Assembly: GCA_013398295.1 (NCBI GenBank) | Contig: VZSF01008968.1 | Location: 434,001-498,000 of the forward strand | Origin: Chionis minor | Lineage: Eukaryota; Chordata; Aves; Charadriiformes; Chionididae | Direction of reading: 5' to 3' | DNA length: 64,000 nucleotides | Made by a program: the position numbers and the translations under genes | Shown: positions 36,513-59,592 of the stretch, piece by piece | Layout of the letters: the number at the start of each line of letters is the position of its first letter | How positions within the stretch are numbered: position 1 is the stretch's first letter | Notes under the pieces: generated by a model | The model's input: only the letters and a program-made list of their open reading frames with translations | Told to the model about the DNA's origin: nothing | The model's database searches: none

Positions 36513-38361
36513 AAACATGGCATTTCTGATTTTGCCAAAAAACAAGCTTTCTATTGTTGAATGTACCATATTATTTGAATGTACCAGAATATGGTTCTGT
36601 CTTTTAATCTAAAAGCAAGACTTTGTTAATTTCTGCTCACGTTGCAAAGGTGATGCTACTTCCCTTGTGTGTTTTGGTTCAATTAACATTGACGTTAATT
36701 ACATATCTGGGTTTTGACAAGCAAATGAGAATTTAAAAATTATATTAAGAGCTTGCATCAATAAAGTCATGCTGAGAAAGAGACATAGAAACAGTAAAAC
36801 AGAAGTAAAAAATATTCAAACTTGCATAATATGATATATATTATGATCAAGGATATAATATGATATAATCTCAAGGCAGTGCAATTCCATACACCTCTGG
36901 TGGCAGAACTGATGTTGCAATAGGCTATACACAAGTTAAACTAGGAGAAGGTTCTGAAAGCATGTGAGGTCTTTAATGAACGTAACCTTTGTTCTCTCCT
37001 GCATGCACCTTTTCCATAGCTGGCAGCATTCTGAGCAGTGAAGGATTTGCTCCAATAAGCATTTGCATAAGCATTCTCTTATAAATTGCAATATATTTTA
37101 CTGGATTTTTAAGTGAACAGGTATTAAATGCAAGTTTTCAATCTGCTTATAACTCTGAAGCGGTCAGTAGGAAATGGATACCTGTATAACACAATTCGCG
37201 TTGACAAGTCATATATACATCCTGTGAAGCCATAAGGCAAAAGCTGGCTAAACTCACTTAATGGAGAGTGTGACTTGGATGTGGACTCGTCTGGCCTGTA
37301 TTCAATTTAGTAACTAGTACAGAGTGTACTTAATTGTACTCTAATTAAAAAACAGAACTAGCAGACCTCATCAAGATAAACTTTGGTTGGGCAAAACAAT
37401 ATGGAGTGCAATCCCTGAAGAAGTCAGATTCAAAACTGACCTTGCAGAATGCCGTTGTGTGCAAATGCTAGCCAGTTGGAAAATCAGGCTCCAAAGGAGG
37501 CATCAAGGGAAGAAACACACAGAATAAAGGAAATATACCAAAGGATTAGAGAGTTGAATATATAGCAATTGTTGATACAACTAGATGAAACAGTTGTTTT
37601 CTATTTACTTTTACAGCACATACCAATATGCTTTACAGGAGAGACCTATCATAATCTGAGTTATTGATGAGAAAACAGGTAAAATTACTTTCCATAGTGT
37701 ACACAGTGAAAAACAGTAAAAGAAAGTTTCTTAGTCTCAACCCTATACATTAATCAATGAGCTGTGAAGAGACCAGCACATTGAGCCAAAGAATTTCCAA
37801 TTTTACTGAGCACAATCTGCCAACTAAAACAGTTATTGGAGAGTTGTGACACTCCTTAGAGCTTCCACATTTGGTACATGGTTTCCTCAGCTTGGATCGG
37901 CGGACCCAAACACATGGGTCATTATCACCTAGTCAGCAGCAATACCAAAACTTTGTGAATGTTCCTTCATAACTGTTCTTTGATCTACTTTCCGTATGTA
38001 ACATCTGAACACAAAAGAAATAACAGTATCTTTTTTCCAAGTAGAAAAATTAATCTAATAAGTAGTACATAGATTCTTTAAATTAAATTTTATTACTATT
38101 ATTCAAACTGTCTAGTGCCTAATGACATACTGCAGACATCAAAGGCCAGCTGTAAGGGAATCTTGCTTTCCCTGGATGAAAGAGGTACCAGGACGTAGCA
38201 TATCATTCTTACCACAAAGAGATGCAGTATCAAGTCAGGACTGAGTAAGAGCTGTAACAGCTACCAATTAACCAGAATATTTTACTACAGAAGATACTGT
38301 TTAGGTAAGGAGTATCCCCCCTTTTTTTTTTGAAGCAACATATTGTTACAAAAACAGGTAG

Positions 38362-38383
38362 TAATTATTATAGATAATAATTA
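38362..38383. repeat. AT-rich inverted repeat, 10-bp arms
   Basis: TAATTATTAT and ATAATAATTA are separated by AG and are exact reverse complements. It is AT-only and likely incidental. Confidence 0.7.
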
Positions 38384-39373
38384 TACTAACATTTAGAACA
38401 TACCCCTGGGTCCCAGCTTAATATGCATTCTTAGCATAAACAAACAATAGCACATACAGCAAGGAGGAAAGAATGCCATTACAAGACTTATAAATTAGTT
38501 GGATTTGAGAGATTCCAAGGAATATTTTTTCCTTTAATTAAGAAACACTCAAACATATGGATAGATTCTAACTAAGCGAGAAACCTATTATAAAAAGTGC
38601 AACAACTGGGGTTACATTCTTTGCATTGTTCCCCAGGTTTGAAGTTATAGCAGTGCTGAACATTGGAAAGTAGCAAAGGTATACAAATTTCTCCTTGTAG
38701 CACGAAAAAACGGATTCAGCCATCCTTTGTGTCTAACTTCACCCTGGCTAGTGAATATCAAATTGCCAAATAGCAGTAGATGGTCTAAATATCAGTCCTG
38801 TAGCATTTCTGACTTCCAAATAGGTACAACAGGGAAGCAATTCTGAGTTATCTAATACAGCAGGAGCAGCATGGCAATGAGCAACATTTGTGTCTGCAGC
38901 AGTGAAAATATACTGAAATAAAACTCTGCTCAAGTTCACTTGGGTTCAGACACTCTTTCCTCTTAATTTTTTAGGCTTTTGTCAGCTTAGTGTAATTAAG
39001 TAGACTTTTTTTTTTTTTTTTTGTGATGAGACCACTGACAGGAGCATCCCTTTCAGGGTTAGTATCACCCAACATTAGATCCTGCATTTATGTGCCTTAC
39101 GAGAAGCGTAAGGCTGAGTGAGTCTTCATGCAGAATCCAGTTTAGTCCTCTACAGTCACTAGCAACCACCATCTAATCCTATTCATTCTCAGAGGTTTTG
39201 ACAGAAGGAGGATGCCTGGCTGTCACAATGAGGGACTCCAGAGTTTCTGGTGGTAGTTTTAGTTGCTTTGTTTAAGTAATTTGATAGGCACATACAAAAG
39301 TAAACAACCTCTGCTATACAAACCCACCCTTTTCTTGCAGAACTCAGTAAGAGACTTCAGACATGGAGAGGTG

Positions 39374-39640
39374 ATAGAACCACAGAATGTTAGGGGTTGG
39401 TAGGGACCTCTGGAGACCATCTAACCCAACTTCCCCGCCAGAGCAGGTTCAGCTACAGCAGGTTGCACAGGATGGTGTCCAGGTGGGTTTTGAATGTCTC
39501 CAGAATCGGAGACTCCACCACCTCTCTGGGCAGCCTGTTCCAGTGCTCTGCCACCCTCAAAGGAAAGAAGTTCATGTTCAGATGGAACTTCCTACATTCA
39601 AGTTTGTGCCCGTTACCTCTTGTGCTATCACACTGTGCAT
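39374..39640 (-). mobile_element. CR1 LINE fragment
   Basis: The segment starts with the reversed CR1 tail (GATAGAACCACAGAATGTT) and continues through GAGCAGGTTCAGCTACAGCA and CTGGGCAGCCTGTTCCAGTG, the same subfamily as the longer copy at 62,288. About 265 bases of the 3' end remain, minus orientation. Similarity ends near 39,640. Confidence 0.88.
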
Positions 39641-39781
39641 CTGCTCCTGCTAATCTTGCTAGCAGCCTCTATTCTAGCTAAACTGACTTTGAATTATTTA
39701 ATTAATCCAAGGATTTCAGGTAATCATTCACAATATTAGTCCTGATGAGTTGAAAGAGTTACTTTTTAAAGAATAAAAAGA

Positions 39782-40531
39782 TTTTGTGGTTTAGGTTTGG
39801 CTGGCAACTAAATGAATGACAGATGCCCACTCACAACTTCTCTCCACTCTCAGAAGAGTGAGAGAATAAAGGAAAGACAATTTGAAAACTAAAACTACTT
39901 TAATTAAATATTAATAATAAAAAGATAATATCAATATGAAAATAATGAAATATATACAATACATACAAACCCAGCATTGAGCTCCCAGAATGATGATCAT
40001 GTCACCAGCAGACACTTGGAAAGTCCCAGACTGGACTTCGCGATGGACAGGAGCTGAACTCAGGAACTAGATTCAGGAACACAGGAACTGGGATCAAAGG
40101 TAGATGAACACAGTCCTCCTCGGACACTGGCCATTGAAGAAAGAGAGCTGACCCTTTGGTCCATCAGCTTTTATACTGAGCATGAGGCAGATGGGATGGA
40201 ATATACTGTTTGGTCAGTTTTGGGTCACCTGTCCTGTCCTTTGCCCCCCACAGGTGGGATCCCTCTACGCTTTTCCACTTCTAACCCTCCAACGGGGCAA
40301 ATAACAAAGTTGTCTGGCCTTGGTTGTTATAGCAATAAGTGTAAGTAAGAGCCTCACTGCATAGCATTCTTTCGTATTCACTGTATTCATCAGGCCTTAT
40401 CATTCTGGTGGCAGACAATGTCTGAAGAATATGCCATTGATTTCAGAAATTGCAGTTAGTTAGGAGAGACTTAACTGAAAAATAAAATTACTGAAAAGAA
40501 TGTTGGTTCCATTTTATCTCAAACCAGGACA
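39782..40531 (-). mobile_element. Solo LTR, same family as 24,587-25,297
   Basis: The 750-base segment shares long stretches with the LTR at 24,587-25,297, for example the shared blocks around CCCAGACTGGACT, AGTCCTCCTCGGACAC, TTTTATACTGAGCATGAGGC and ACCCTCCAACGGGGCAAATA. Read on the minus strand it opens TGTCCTGGTTTGAG and carries the same TATA box at about 40,167-40,176. Flanks AAAGA (39,777-39,781) and AAGGA (40,532-40,536) form a TSD with one mismatch. Its outer end has lost the terminal CA. Confidence 0.85.
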
Positions 40532-41007
40532 AAGGATTATATTCTTATTTATAGAAGAGATGACATTACTGAAAAGTTTGTAATGTATAATGACATCATT
40601 TCAGCCTAGTAACATTTTTTCCAGCTTCATCTTTAAAAGGGATACTTGAAATGACCTATGGTTTCAGCACATTATTACGTTCAGTACAGATTCATAATGT
40701 GCAAGACCAACACAGAAACTTTGAGCAGTTTCCCACTGTGTGCCTTTCTTCACTACCAAATAAAGGAACAGGTGCTGGGGAAAAAAAAGGCAAGCTGACG
40801 TGCTACAGGGCTGAAAGCTAGAGTACTTTTCTGCAAATAAGCAAGCTGCCAATGCGGCTATGTTGCAGCAGCTAGTAAGAGCTCCTAATGGGAGTTTTGA
40901 CAGAGCACGCTGACCCCACTGCAGCCACGTGTCTCAGGGGTTTGTGGATAGTCTCCAGAGAGAATTTTCTGTCTAGCATGCTCATTTGCATAAGAAAATC
41001 TTTTCCC

Positions 41008-41200
41008 CTGCTCCAGTGTGGGGTCTCTCCTGTGGGAGACAGTCTTCAGGAACTGCTCCAGCGTGGATCCTTTCCATGGGCTGCAGTCCTTCCAGAACAG
41101 ACTGCTCCAGTGTGGGTGCCCTGTGGGCTACTGTTCCTGCCAGAGAACATGCTCCAGCATGGGCTGCCTTCCACAGGCCACAGCTCCTGCCAGGAAGCCT
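41008..41200. repeat. Minisatellite, about 48-bp period, four units
   Basis: Units beginning with (C)TGCTCCAG followed by YRTGGG start near 41,008, 41,053, 41,102 and 41,150. Each unit continues with a TGTGGG/CATGGG/CACAGG core and a TTCCTGCCAGAGAACA-like end. The divergence between units shows it is old. Similar CTGCTCCAGCGTGG arrays occur in bird DNA within endogenous retroviral LTRs; that assignment is from general knowledge and I could not find the element's borders here. Confidence 0.75.
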
Positions 41201-44200
41201 TTCTTTAATTTGCTTTCCAGAGATCACACCAGCTTGGCTGATGGGCTCAGCTGTGTCCTGTGGGGGTCCATTGGGGCTGGCTATGTCCAACATGTGAGAA
41301 CAGCTGCTGGCCTGTTCTCACAGAGGCCACCCGTACAGCCTCCCTTGCTGCCAACACCTTGCCATGGACACCCAATACAGCTATTTCAAATTCTTGCATC
41401 CCAAGAATAGCTTCATCCCCAAACTTGTTCTAAGGCTGCAACAATTCAGAGGAAGAACTATCTAAACTCATCTTTATCTTCTGCGTATTCAAGAAATCAG
41501 AAGGCTGACAAGTCTGAAAATCAGCTTCTCCAGGGACGGTTCTGGGCCCATAGGAACACATTACTGCAAATGGAACATGGCGAAGAGGCAGAAAGTCAGG
41601 ACCAGGATGGAAGGGCCCAAAAGCTCTACAGGTCATTTGCTGCTAGAAGGGCAGATCTGTTGTCTGCATAGATAGGGACTTAAGTTTTAAAAAAGTCTCA
41701 AAACATGTCTTTGATCCTCATAGTGAAAGCACATCATATTCTGCATCTCTGATTGGCTGTGGCACAAATTCTTCCTGTGAGATGGACTTGGACCTTGAAA
41801 ACAAGTGACAAGCTTAGAATGGGACAAGACGCCCCCAGTACCAGAGCATCGAGACAGACCCTTCCTTACCTGTTGTTAATCACCTTGAAAGAGAGCACGA
41901 CAATGTGAGACAGAACCAACCTTAATCTGGCCCAGTGATTAAAGGATTACTGCTTCAGAAATAAGTATTTAGGTCCTTACAGCTCTATGGTAGAGAGCCT
42001 AGTAAAAAGCGGGTTCAGTTGGAGCTGTGCCTTGCGGGAGCCTGCTGTCTCACTACCTTCCTAAAGGGCAGTTCAGGATTTCAGTCAGTTGGCTGGGTGA
42101 CTTCACACCACCATTTTCTCTCGTGGTTGTTCTGCACCTTTACCCTGCCAACTAACCATTCAAGATTAATGACTAAACCCAGTAAGAAAAACAACACAAA
42201 TCAAATCAAATCTTGAAATCGCATTAGTTAATTCTAAGATGCTTGCCAGTGATACAATCAGATAGTTTACAGAAAAGCAGTATCTATACAGAATTCAAAT
42301 TTCTGTCTTCAGTACCACAATGCATACTTTGTTATTTATTCACTCAAGTGGACGAAGTCATCAGCGTTACTTGCCTTTGCAATATAGAACCCATGCTGAG
42401 TGCAAAAAAGGTTTTTACTCCACAGAGGAGCATCTAAGCACAAAGCATGAAGAAGAAATGTTTTTTAGCGATATGACCCATCACAGGTTTTCTGCAGTGA
42501 GATTTCGAGCACTCTTCAAGCATTTCCTGCCTTCCACACACGATGCGTTCTAGAAAAGTCGAAAGCCGTTCCGATCTCCCTTTTCACACTTTCAGATTAT
42601 CTGTCAGAGTATGATTGGTTAGTAATAAGTGGTAGTAATTTTAGATACTTGTAATTCTGTAATCTGTGAGAGCATTATTTGTTGAACTGAAAATTCAGTA
42701 TTTGGACCACATATGTTAATTTGGGCTGTTTGCCTGCATAATTTAATTATATTTTAAACATGAAAATTTCCAGGTATTAAACAACCTTTGGAAGTCAAAA
42801 TGCTACAGATCTTCTCCCGTGTACACTGCTAGCCTTGTAAGGTCAAGTTAATAATGACCAGGATAACGTTGTCTGGATTTACAGCATTAGAAAGTCTTGC
42901 CCATCATTTGCAATAATTAATATTTTCTCCTTAATAAAATACAGTGTTTATTACGAGCATCCTTTTCGTTACTCTTACTTTCACTCTTTTGGAATGAGCT
43001 GTTAGTTCATGATCAGCAGATACTGGGACCATTTTTTTCCTCCCTACCATCAGAAATTCTGAATCAGAGTAGTTAGCTTTTCTACCTCACTTTTTCAGAA
43101 ACCTGCACCGTAACTCCACTTTTTTATTCTTTTTATCTGCCAGCTTCTAAGTAGACAATACATTGAGCCTCACTAACAATAGAAGGCAATTTTATGTCAG
43201 GCAGAATGAATATCCTTGTAAGGTACAAAACTGAGAATGAGAACAAAGCCAGATATTAATGAGGATTCCCAGCAAGACACAGTTTCAACCTTCCATAATG
43301 AAATGTGTGGTAATGTAGCCAAAAGTTACTTGTAAGACTTGCTATATTTTTTACACTTTTGAGCATAACCTTTGAATCATTACAGACTTCTCCAATGCTC
43401 CTGCTATTAACAGTTGATTTATTTTGTTCTTACAGCTTAAAACGTTATTTGTTTTTTAATTCATTAAATTAGTGAGAGTTTAAGTTAGACATCTCCTTCT
43501 CTAAGTTAAGAATGGCTAGGAGTTAGAAAACTGTGTTGTAAAACCAAATTAATTAGAACTTTTATATGGAAAGCATGATGATCAGTGTTCCCAGCGCACG
43601 ACTCTGGTGGTAAAAAGTCTTTGTGGATAATTTAAGAAGCCATCCTACAGTCCAGATCAATGGTGAGTATATACCGTGTGTTGCTAGTTAGTTAGTTATA
43701 GTCCTGTTGCAGCAGGACTAAAAATGATCAGCCCAAAATCCAGCTGAGTGAAATGTTTAAGGATCTTACCTTTCCTTTCTCATACTTAAAGGACTAGCTG
43801 CCCTTTCACTGTGAAATCTTCCATACAAATCTAAGAAAAAAAACCCCAGCCCCCTCCCCTCCCATAATAGTGGCTGTTTACATGAAATCACTTTGATCAA
43901 CATGAATGTGCATTTAGAAGTCCTGTAAAGTTGTGTTGCTTATTTTAATTTATCAACAAAGATATCCCCCTCAAATGTCAGGTCTGAGTGGAACATTTTT
44001 AAGAAGTAACAGAAGAATTTTGCTCAAATCGAAGTAAACGTACAGATGTCCATGTTCATTACCAAAGATAGCTTTGAGCAGATCAGTCTTTAGTGCAGAG
44101 TCTGGAGGAACAAATTGACACCTAAATGCACCAAAATGTCCAAAAAAGACTTGTGAAAGTCAGACTCCATTGAATACAAGTAAATTTAAAGGTTAATTGC

Positions 44201-46255
44201 ATGGGAGTGGGGTGGGTGGAACCAGCGTGAAAGCATACAAGTCTTCCAACTATCAGGCTACAAAACCATTTACACAAATTGTATACAAGTGAAGTTATAT
44301 GAAGTTAAATCATAACTGATTGCAGAAAAATTATGTGCAGAAATCTGTAATTAACATCTAAGTAGAGTAGAAAAATGTTAAGTAGACACCACCTTACTTA
44401 CACTGCCGAGACCCCAGCTGCCTTCTGTTGTGCACACAGCTGTATATGGTGCTTGTGCAGCTCTGCTCTCTGAATCTGGAAGAGAAATCAAGGAATTCAC
44501 AGGGCTGTAAGCTATTAACATGGGAAAAGCGGAGTCTGAAAAAAATGCTTAGTAGCCTGCCAACTTTCCCAGTGCCAATCCTGAAATGAATTAAGACGGT
44601 AAGGTATAGATTGCCAGAGAGAAGATGTTAAGTAATGTAAAATGCCAAGGCAGGTATTTGTTGTAAAAGAAACTAGAGTTGGATTGAAAAAAATGCTTCC
44701 AGGTGTGAAAAAAAGTGAAAATCTTTTATTATCCAATGCTTGAGGATGAAAGAACATACCTGTAATTTCCTTGATCTACTCTTACTTCTCCTTTTAGACC
44801 TGATGATCTCTAATTGCAGCAGCCCAACCTCCTCCAAAATATCCTTAATAAAGCTTATCCTTTCTGAAAAACAGAAGCCATCAAAGGCTCAACTGCTTAC
44901 AGCATGAATTTAAAAAAAAAGATATTAATTTCAAAATAAGTAACTCACTGAGCTGAGAGAGAAGATACTTTTTTCTGAAGGTATAACCTGGTCAAATGCA
45001 CAAGGAGGAACCTGACAAATGTGAAAATAGAGTGCAGTAGTATTAAAGCTGTAGCTCTGGGTAGAACTCCTACGCCCACCCTTCTAAATCTGTGGGACAT
45101 GACGGTCTTCCAAGCATTGACATTTGAGCTGCCTGTCAATGAGCTCATAATTAACTAGCTTTCAGGGGCAATTCCATTACTGCAGTAATAGATTTGTTTT
45201 TATAAGGGTCCTTCATCTATGAAGAGAAAAGGTGCCACAAAACTGAGGTTGGTTTATCAGCTGTAATACAGAAAAGGTTCAGGCATTAGTCAGAAAATGT
45301 TAGTGCAGCTATTTTTAACTGTAATTGAATGTACCCAGCTCACAGAGATTAACATCTGCTTCTCGGATATGATACTCTTGCTAAAGCAAAGTCTTAGATT
45401 CTCCCTAATCAGCAGATGCACACAAATACAAATCTTCACTGCGACCAGTCTCTCAGGCAGCAGGATACAATAAACAGGACACTGAACTAAGGGGAACTGA
45501 AGAGGCTTGGGTATTCATCACAACTGCACGCTGGCATGCTCCATGATCTTCAGTATGCATCTACTGAGCTTGGTGCCAAAAAATTTATTTTGGGGTATCC
45601 ATATAACAGGTTCCTCTTTATTATCAGAAAAGAGGTAGGAATAATGCAAATCTGTTCAATATTGAAAGCCTGCCTCAGTAGTTTAACAACATAAGAGAAT
45701 TAAGTCTTCATGCATGAATTGTAACAACTTACATGACAAAATCTGCAGCACGGTGATGTTATCTTTGCTGCTTATCACTTCTCATTTGCAACAACTTTGC
45801 TTTTTTATCATCAGTAGAATATGCTTAATTGAATTTTGAATTTCATTTATTCAAAGCAGACAAATGCATCACCTAAACACTGCCAAATACTTCTGCTGTT
45901 CCCCACTGCTGAAATATTTTGTGTGCTCTGGAAATAGAGACTCCTTCACAGACTTGCATAATGCACTGGGAGTTTTTCTGTGTTTGGTAAAATACAATTT
46001 AAGCAGTATGTTTTACCTTAGCCAAGTTCCATATTATCAGCACCTACACTTACATGGAAAAAAAGATAAAGATTTGGCTTCGCAAGCAAACATTTCATAG
46101 GGCAAGTATTACAGCAGCATGTATGGCTCAGCATCAAAATAATAAATCCCTTTTCATTAGAAAACTGAAGAAACCGCTTCTTCACAATTTGACATCACAT
46201 CACTACATTTTGCTCATGAGAACAAAGTTTACAGTCGTAAGTTGCACATAAAGGG
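41201..46255. other. Intergenic between SPIN1 3' end and NXNL2
   Basis: No exon, RNA gene or repeat family recognised. Open frames are about 130 codons or shorter and unrelated to anything I know. Confidence 0.55.
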
Positions 46256-46261
46256 TTTATT
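46256..46261 (-). terminator. Candidate SPIN1 polyadenylation signal
   Basis: Minus-strand AATAAA is followed by CCC and lies about 3.55 kb beyond the SPIN1 stop codon. An alternative AATAAA lies at 46,747-46,752. SPIN1 transcripts in mammals have a long 3' untranslated region of this order, so a distal site is reasonable; which one is used cannot be read from the sequence. Confidence 0.35.
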
Positions 46262-49200
46262 TTAAATGTTTTAAGGATAGAGTTACATCATAATTATAAA
46301 AATTACTTACAGAATTAAGTAACAGATTTAAAGTGTTTATACTTCTAAATGCAGAGAACAGGGAACTGTCTACATTGTTCAAAATAAAATAAAAATAATG
46401 AAACCAAGCTCTAAAGATGAAGTCATTACCTAATTTTAAAATGTGAACACGAAGACCTTTGAACTATACACATACCAAGAACCATCCAAATTGCACTAAT
46501 GATGTAAAATACAAAAAGCACAGCATTTTCAAGGAACCAGAAACTGTTTTTATCATAATTCTTTTCCCTGAAGCAACTAGTCAATTCTACCTGAAGATAA
46601 AGCCTCCATTTTTAAATAATTCACTTAAGAAAGGCTTCTACCTGTTGCAATAAAAAGGGTTTTGCCCATAGTCTACTCTAACATAGTTTAGGGTTTGGCA
46701 CTCAAAAGAAAGAAGAAAAATGTAGGTTTTGCTTATCAACTGTGATTTTATTTTTGTTTTAACAGAATACATGGTCCCTTCAAATGCTGTATGACACATA
46801 CAACTGGAAAATTACCTTCCGTTGGCACTATGCTCGTCTCACCGGTGCATTTAATCCTACTAACAACCATTAAAACAGCACAATAAGCAAATTCACAAAA
46901 AACTGAACACAAAATAAAAACAGAACAAAACAAAAACCTAAACATTTTAACATGCAACTTTAGTTTGTTACACTGAATGTTCTAACCCTCTAAGCATGCA
47001 AAAAAGGATGGTCTGCATTTAAGTTGTTTTTTTTTCCTTTTAAAAAGTTTTACATGGCAGCCTGACATCACACACACGCACACACACAATATACAACAAT
47101 ACTACAGCAGGTAAATGTGAAAGGCGAGTAACTTTTATACAAAGATCCATGGCTTGTGCCATCACAAGCCCTATGTGATTTTGGAAATTAATGTTGAACC
47201 CCTATAACAAGGAACCAACATTTAGTTACCAGGGTAACGCAAGCACTGCATGCAGATCTGAAACATGAGCCTAAAACAAAGCCCAAAGCAGATGGGCAGG
47301 GAGTGGAATTAGTCTCAAGCCTCAAAAAGGTGGTTTAAGCTATCAAAAAAACCCAAAAAACCCAAAAAACCAAAAAAAAAAAAAAAAAAAAAAAAAAAGA
47401 AAAGAAATACCCACACAACAGACAACGGGGACATCTAAAAACAACCGTAAAATTTACAGTTTATCGATTATACTCTAATTGGCAGAATACGTGGTGTATT
47501 CAAGAGGCTTGCAGAAAACCCACAAATGCAAGCCTAATGCTAAAAACGTTCCAGTAGACGTAAACCTCAAGATATTTCAAAACAAACCTTGTATTTCTCA
47601 GATATATAGCCCAAAGTTCAGTGTACTAGGGTATTCATGTATCTTGTGTATAATCAATACACTCACTCATTCTTGTGCCACAAATATCAACTTGGGCTCA
47701 TGGAGCCAGGCTCAGCTTTGAGATTTACATGCAGGACTCTTAAGAGTCAATAGAAAACACATAACAGATCTGCAGGATGAAAACACTGTGTTGCAAATCT
47801 GCTCACTTTGTTCAAAACACAAGGAACATTTACGACTTGGGTACTTAGTGTTCAAGAACTGCATTGAGAAGCTATTCACTGAAAGACAATAGCCTGCCTT
47901 TGGTTGCCCATGATGAAATACTGGACATAATACAATATAGTAGCAGTGGACAAAGAATTAAGGTATCATATTTATACGGAGAGTATTTATTACCATTCAA
48001 CAGCATAATGAGGCACAAGCCTTAAGGCTAAAATATGAAATCAGGCAAAAAAATTGACAGAAAGGGGCTTAAACCACTGAGTCTTCAATATCAAGAATAC
48101 CCACAATAGAGGTCATCCGGACCTCTGATCTCTGATTAACAGCACCTCTCCTGCATCCTTCCACTAATGGCATACGGTTGGATATCAGAGTATTTGTTCC
48201 TTCCATCAACAGTGTTGACTGCCATCATGTATTGTATTTCTCTGAAGCAGTTCTGTGAAACTTGCAGAGCTCTGCCTTAATTTAACATGACAATTTTGCT
48301 GCTGTGCTGATTGTTGTTGCAATTCTGATACTTTAAAAAGCTGCCACACTTAAAAAACTCTAATTTTCATTTACAGCTATCTTGCAAGATTAAAACCGTG
48401 AAAGGATTTTGCTGTTGTGGGCTGCTATTTACATCCACAATCCGATGCAGATGACTGAACCACTGAGACTGCCTATAGCTTCCATTAGAGAGTACACCAC
48501 TTGCATGCAGAACTCTAGTGTTCATAGAATGAAATTCATGTTAACAGCATACCTCAAAGCAAGTACAATGTACACCACAAAAGGCAACAACAGGTTTAAG
48601 CTGTAGATTTGTCCGGACACTCCTTATGTGGAAAAGCCAGTAAAAGAATAAATCGGGAAGATGCCTTCTTGAACCAAAACGGTTAAAAAGAAAACTAACC
48701 AACGAACCAACGGAATGCAACAGACTGAGCAGAAGGCAACAGATGCTTCTCCTTCTCTAAACTAAGTATCAATGTAAAAGGACACCCCTTCCCACCCCCC
48801 TGGCATGAGATTGTATTTACCATGTAAAGTATTAACTACTGTTAGCCTTCTAAGTCCACACATAAACATTCAGGTTGCTAGGTTTTGATATTAAATGAGA
48901 GACTACTGATTGCCAATGCGTAGTCTAAAAGTCTTCTGAAGTAGCATATTACTGTTGAAGTTGTGGCACCAAGCACTTGGGTTTTGCTAAGAAATGTGTG
49001 TAACAAAGAAAGAAAGAAATACAACACTGAGGACTGAGGGCAGCCTTGTTGCATGTATTTTACTGGTTCCTACAACTTGTAAATATGGGCCATTAACCTG
49101 CATTTTCTAATTAACTGGTTATACAGATTAAATATATTTTTATAGTTTAGTTTAAAGCCTTTTCACTGAAAGGTGCATAAGTCAAACACTTGATATCCTA

Positions 49201-49812
49201 CTGCCCTGTGACTAGTAAAAATGCACAAGCATTTCCATGTACTGCCAAGTTCTTAAAAAAGCTAATTTGGAATAAAGTGTAGAAACACAGCAGACTGATG
49301 TTACTTGGGTCAGGCACTCCTCAATGCTGTACGAACTGTTTAAACCTTTCAGAAAAGTCACCTCTGTCCCAACCCTGAAAACAAGGACTGCCAGTAGCCG
49401 AGAAATTAAATTTAATGTTACAAAAGAAGGCATATCAAAATATCAAACTACACTTGCATGTGGCAGTTGAACAAGTGAGTGCAAGGTTGAAGAAAAAGTT
49501 AAAATCTATGAAAAAATTTAGATTAAGGATTACAATACTAGATCAACTTTACACAGCTTGAATTTGCAGCTGTTCTTTGCTTTTAACTCCCTCCTGCCCA
49601 AATATATCAACTTCCTTCAAGAAAAGGAGTTCTCTTACACAAAATGTGTCATGTTTGTTTACATTATTCAGAACAAAACAGTTTTGCTGGCAGAGATTGT
49701 GGGTTCGCAGGGACATTTAAGCTTTCATTAAACTGGAAAGCAGTCAAGTCTTTGTGTCTACAAATTTTACATTTAATAGTTCCACAAATTTGGCAAAAGT
49801 TCACGATGATGT
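46262..49812 (-). other. Probable SPIN1 3' untranslated region
   Basis: The interval follows the SPIN1 stop codon and contains no recognisable CR1 or LTR, unlike the introns and flanks. This absence suits a transcribed, constrained 3'UTR. The extent is inferred. An A-rich simple repeat at 47,345-47,399 would appear as a U-rich tract in the message. Confidence 0.45.
47345..47399. repeat. A-rich simple repeat (AAAAAACCC)n then poly-A
   Basis: Runs of six or seven A separated by CCC or CC pass into about 27 uninterrupted A residues. Length here is likely to vary between individuals and assemblies. Confidence 0.85.
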
Positions 49813-59543
<9,731 letters not shown>

Positions 59544-59592
59544 TTGTGGGAAGTTCTTTTCTTCATCATGCTGGCAGACACTCCTGCATGAC
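59544..59592 (-). CDS. SPIN1: SPIN1 short exon (basic N-terminal linker)
   Basis: A 49-base exon lies between the acceptor TATTGTAG and the donor GTAAGT. With a G supplied by the previous exon it encodes GHAGVSASMMKKRTSH plus two bases of Lys. This matches the lysine-rich linker ahead of the first Spin/Ssty repeat. The four exons in this window together give 245 residues; the family length is about 262, so only about 17 N-terminal residues are missing. They should lie in one exon beyond position 64,000, since I find no matching start exon between here and the right edge. Confidence 0.93.

Larger units (their letters stand above)
35455..39373. other. Intergenic stretch, few recognisable features
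   Basis: Apart from the short LTR-like element and small inverted repeats listed separately, I see no exon or known repeat. A T run occurs at 39,006-39,022 and an AT-rich self-complementary patch lies near 36,822-36,870. Confidence 0.55.

Noticed and set aside
40982..41410. Overlapping open frames of 103-130 codons with an internal repeat
   Set aside because: The repeat is a 48-bp minisatellite, a multiple of three, which keeps several frames open on both strands.
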